Below the pieces are notes generated by a model. That model was given only the letters and a program-made list of their open reading frames with translations. It searched no databases and was not told the DNA's origin. 64,000 bases of DNA from Phycisphaerae bacterium (GTDB lineage Bacteria; Planctomycetota; Phycisphaerae; Phycisphaerales; UBA1924), in contig VGXM01000001.1 in NCBI GenBank assembly GCA_016873295.1, forward strand, positions 124,001 to 188,000. Reading direction: 5' to 3'. The position numbers were made by a program, and so were the translations under genes. This document shows, in pieces, positions 62,290 to 64,000 of the stretch. Within the stretch, counting starts at the first letter, position 1. Every line of letters starts with the position of its first letter.

Positions 62290-63798
62290 CTACACCCTTG
62301 CCGCCGCCCCGATGGTCATCTTGACGGGCACCGCCGTCGGGCGGACGCGCCGCTCGAACTCGTGCCAGAACTTGTTCATGATGGTGCGGATGGCCCAGTT
62401 GTTGCCGTCCGCCAGCCCGCAGATGGTCGTGCCCGGCATCGCGCCCATGCCCGTGGCGATCTCCAGGGCCAGGTCCAGGTCCTTGGTCCGCCCGTTCCCC
62501 TCCTCGACGCGGGACATGAGCTGGTAGAGCCACCCGGAGCCCTCGCGGCAGGGGGTGCACTGCCCGCAGCTCTCGTGCTTGAAGAACCGGGCGATGTTGC
62601 GGGCCACGCCCACCATGTCCGTGTCCTCGTCGAAGACCGTCGGGCAGGCCGTCCCCAGGCCCAGCACGTTGTGCTTGCGCCCGACGTCGAAGTCCATCTC
62701 GGCGTCGAACTGGTCGGGCCCGACGACGCCCGTGGAGACGCCGCCGACGATGGCGGCCTTGAACTTCTTGCCGCCCCGCATCCCGCCGCAGAGCTCCTCG
62801 ACGATCACGCGCAGGGGCACGCCCAGCTCCAGCTCGAAGCACCCGGGCCGGTGGACGTGCCCGGAGACGCCCATGAGCTTGGTGCCGAAGGAGGGGGGAC
62901 CGCCCACGGTGCTGGCGACGCCCTGCTTGCCGAACCACTCGCTCCCGTGCTCCACGATGCTCGGCACGTGCGCCAGGGTCTCCACGTTGTTGATGATCGT
63001 GGGCCTGCCGAAGAGGCCCTTGACGGCGGGGAAGGGGGGCTTGATGCGGGGCCAGCCGCGCTTGCCCTCCAGGGCTTCGAGCAGCGCGGTCTCCTCGCCG
63101 CAGATATACGCCCCCGCGCCGCGGTGCACGTAGCACTCCACGTGGAAGCGCTGCCCCGACGGGTTGGAGTCGCGGGCGGCGCCGACGACGTCCCTGCCGG
63201 CGTCGAAGAGGGCCAGTTGCGGGTGCCTGGAGTCTCTGCCCCCGTTGCCGAAGACGCCCGCCGCGTAGGCCTCCTTCAACGCCCGCTCCAGCACCTCCGC
63301 CTCGTGGTGATACTCGCCCCGGATGAAGATGTACGCCACGTTCAGGCGGCACGCGTAGCACGTGATCGCGATGCCCTCGAGCACCAGGTGCGGGTCGTAG
63401 TCCATCAGGAGCCGGTCCTTGAAGGTGCCCGGCTCGCTCTCGTCGGCGTTGACGGCCAGGTAGCGCGGGCCCGCGTCCTTCCCCTCCTCGACCTTGGGCA
63501 GGAAGGTCCACTTCAGCCCGGTGGGGAACCCCGCCCCGCCGCGACCCCGCAACTGGCTCTTCTTGACCTCGTCGACGAGGTCGGCGGGCTTCATGGCGAG
63601 GGCCTTCTTGAGGCCCTCGTAGCCGCCCGTCTTGAGGTACTCGTCGAGGGTGACGACGTGCCGCCCCTTGGGGTCGGCGTAGGGCCAGCTCGGGATGCGC
63701 CGGGTGAGGACGGGCCCGCCGCCGTGCGCGAGGGCCCCGAGGTGGGGGTTGACCTTTCCGGAGGGCTTCGCGGTAAGTCCTTGGGCGTGGAAGGGCAT
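62290..63798 (-). CDS. nuoF: NADH-quinone oxidoreductase subunit F
   Basis: 502 residues. This subunit of respiratory complex I binds NADH, FMN and one 4Fe-4S cluster. GRGGAGFPTGLKW binds FMN/NADH; AYICGEETALLEALEGKRGWPRIKPPFPA is diagnostic; the cluster Cys are in HESCGQCTPCREGSGW plus the later Cys of TTICGLADG. The last 40 residues are atypical for the C-terminus. nuoE would normally precede it; here the repeat copy C lies upstream and the neighbour is outside the window. TACACT nine bases before the ATG is the likely -10. Confidence 0.97.
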   Translation of the reverse strand: MPFHAQGLTAKPSGKVNPHLGALAHGGGPVLTRRIPSWPYADPKGRHVVTLDEYLKTGGYEGLKKALAMKPADLVDEVKKSQLRGRGGAGFPTGLKWTFLPKVEEGKDAGPRYLAVNADESEPGTFKDRLLMDYDPHLVLEGIAITCYACRLNVAYIFIRGEYHHEAEVLERALKEAYAAGVFGNGGRDSRHPQLALFDAGRDVVGAARDSNPSGQRFHVECYVHRGAGAYICGEETALLEALEGKRGWPRIKPPFPAVKGLFGRPTIINNVETLAHVPSIVEHGSEWFGKQGVASTVGGPPSFGTKLMGVSGHVHRPGCFELELGVPLRVIVEELCGGMRGGKKFKAAIVGGVSTGVVGPDQFDAEMDFDVGRKHNVLGLGTACPTVFDEDTDMVGVARNIARFFKHESCGQCTPCREGSGWLYQLMSRVEEGNGRTKDLDLALEIATGMGAMPGTTICGLADGNNWAIRTIMNKFWHEFERRVRPTAVPVKMTIGAAARV

Positions 63799-63807
63799 GG
63801 CGGCGTC

Positions 63808-63813
63808 AGTGTA
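63808..63813 (-). promoter_or_regulatory. -10 box of nuoF
   Basis: TACACT on the minus strand, nine bases before the ATG at 63798. Confidence 0.45.
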
Positions 63814-63855
63814 GGAGCCGGAGCCACCGCGACCGCTGCCGCGGCGCGCTCCCAG

Positions 63856-64000
63856 TGGCGCGAGTCGGAAGTCCGTGGACGGAGCGCCCCGGGTGCCACG
63901 GGTCATCGGGCGCTTCGCCCGATGACCCGTGCGGCTGTTCGACGCCCGTCCGGAGGCCGGCACGGGCGAGCCGCCGGGCGGCTCGCCCGTGGCACCCGCA
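63856..64000 (+). repeat. MITE-like repeat, copy C (cut by window end)
   Basis: Perfect consensus end TGGCGCGAGTCGGAAG at 63856-63871, followed by the GTCCGTGGAC palindrome and one module as in copy A. It is 58 bases upstream of nuoF and runs beyond the window. Confidence 0.8.

Overview
The window is about 70% GC, densely packed and largely housekeeping. It most resembles a planctomycete, probably a member of the Phycisphaerae. The evidence is a secreted protease ending in a GC-type dockerin, a pseudopilin with a His/Asp-Gly C-terminal motif, two small membrane proteins with CxxC...CPECG zinc ribbons, and DUF6263-, PilZ- and fibro-slime-type proteins. These families are common in that group, so the assignment is an inference. 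No rRNA, tRNA, CRISPR array, prophage or intact insertion sequence was seen.

Layout. 1-3059: partial metallopeptidase, a membrane protein and a PDZ protein, closed by a strong terminator. 3163-9848: gatB, then a leftward block (DEAD-box helicase, GH57 glycosidase, pseudopilin), a PEGA lipoprotein and a divergent ferredoxin-NADP reductase. 10008-14678: HEAT-like secreted protein, orphan oppA-oppB pair, zinc-ribbon protein. 14596-19266: a conserved OB-like protein, a glutamine amidotransferase, a DUF1444 protein, acpP-fabF, and a lone FliN/SpoA protein. 19426-30155: GH15 glucoamylase, methyltransferase, MFS transporter, Hsp20, threonine aldolase, PilZ, DUF6263, nitroreductase, acyl-CoA dehydrogenase, SRPBCC. 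30330-40277: divergent metK/purM, DUF1579, an acyltransferase/coiled-coil envelope operon, apaG, mosaic purB, sigma/anti-sigma pair. 40368-49600: leuS, M32 carboxypeptidase, murA, fibro-slime protein, a TsaC-like/phosphatase fusion, rpiB. 49709-58005: HscA-like Hsp70 divergent from pheT, ilvE with a histone-H1-like tail, DUF486, SLC13 transporter. 58006-64000: a lipoprotein/metalloprotease pair lying between two copies of one gene junction, two small genes, nuoF, and the start of a dispersed repeat.

Two genome-wide themes stand out. First, about nineteen genes have a TANNNT hexamer ending 5-9 bases before the start codon and no Shine-Dalgarno, which points to leaderless mRNAs. Genes with a good Shine-Dalgarno have their TANNNT-like box further upstream. 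Second, a repeat with 16-bp terminal inverted ends and internal hairpins occurs three times (25750, 55590, 63856) and looks like a non-autonomous mobile element.

Most genes act alone or in pairs. Plausible working units are acpP-fabF (fatty acid synthesis), sigma/anti-sigma, oppA-oppB, the lipid-A-type acyltransferase with its coiled-coil/BRCT-like partner, TsaC-like/phosphatase-rpiB, and the lipoprotein-metalloprotease pair. GH57 and GH15 enzymes suggest storage-glucan turnover.
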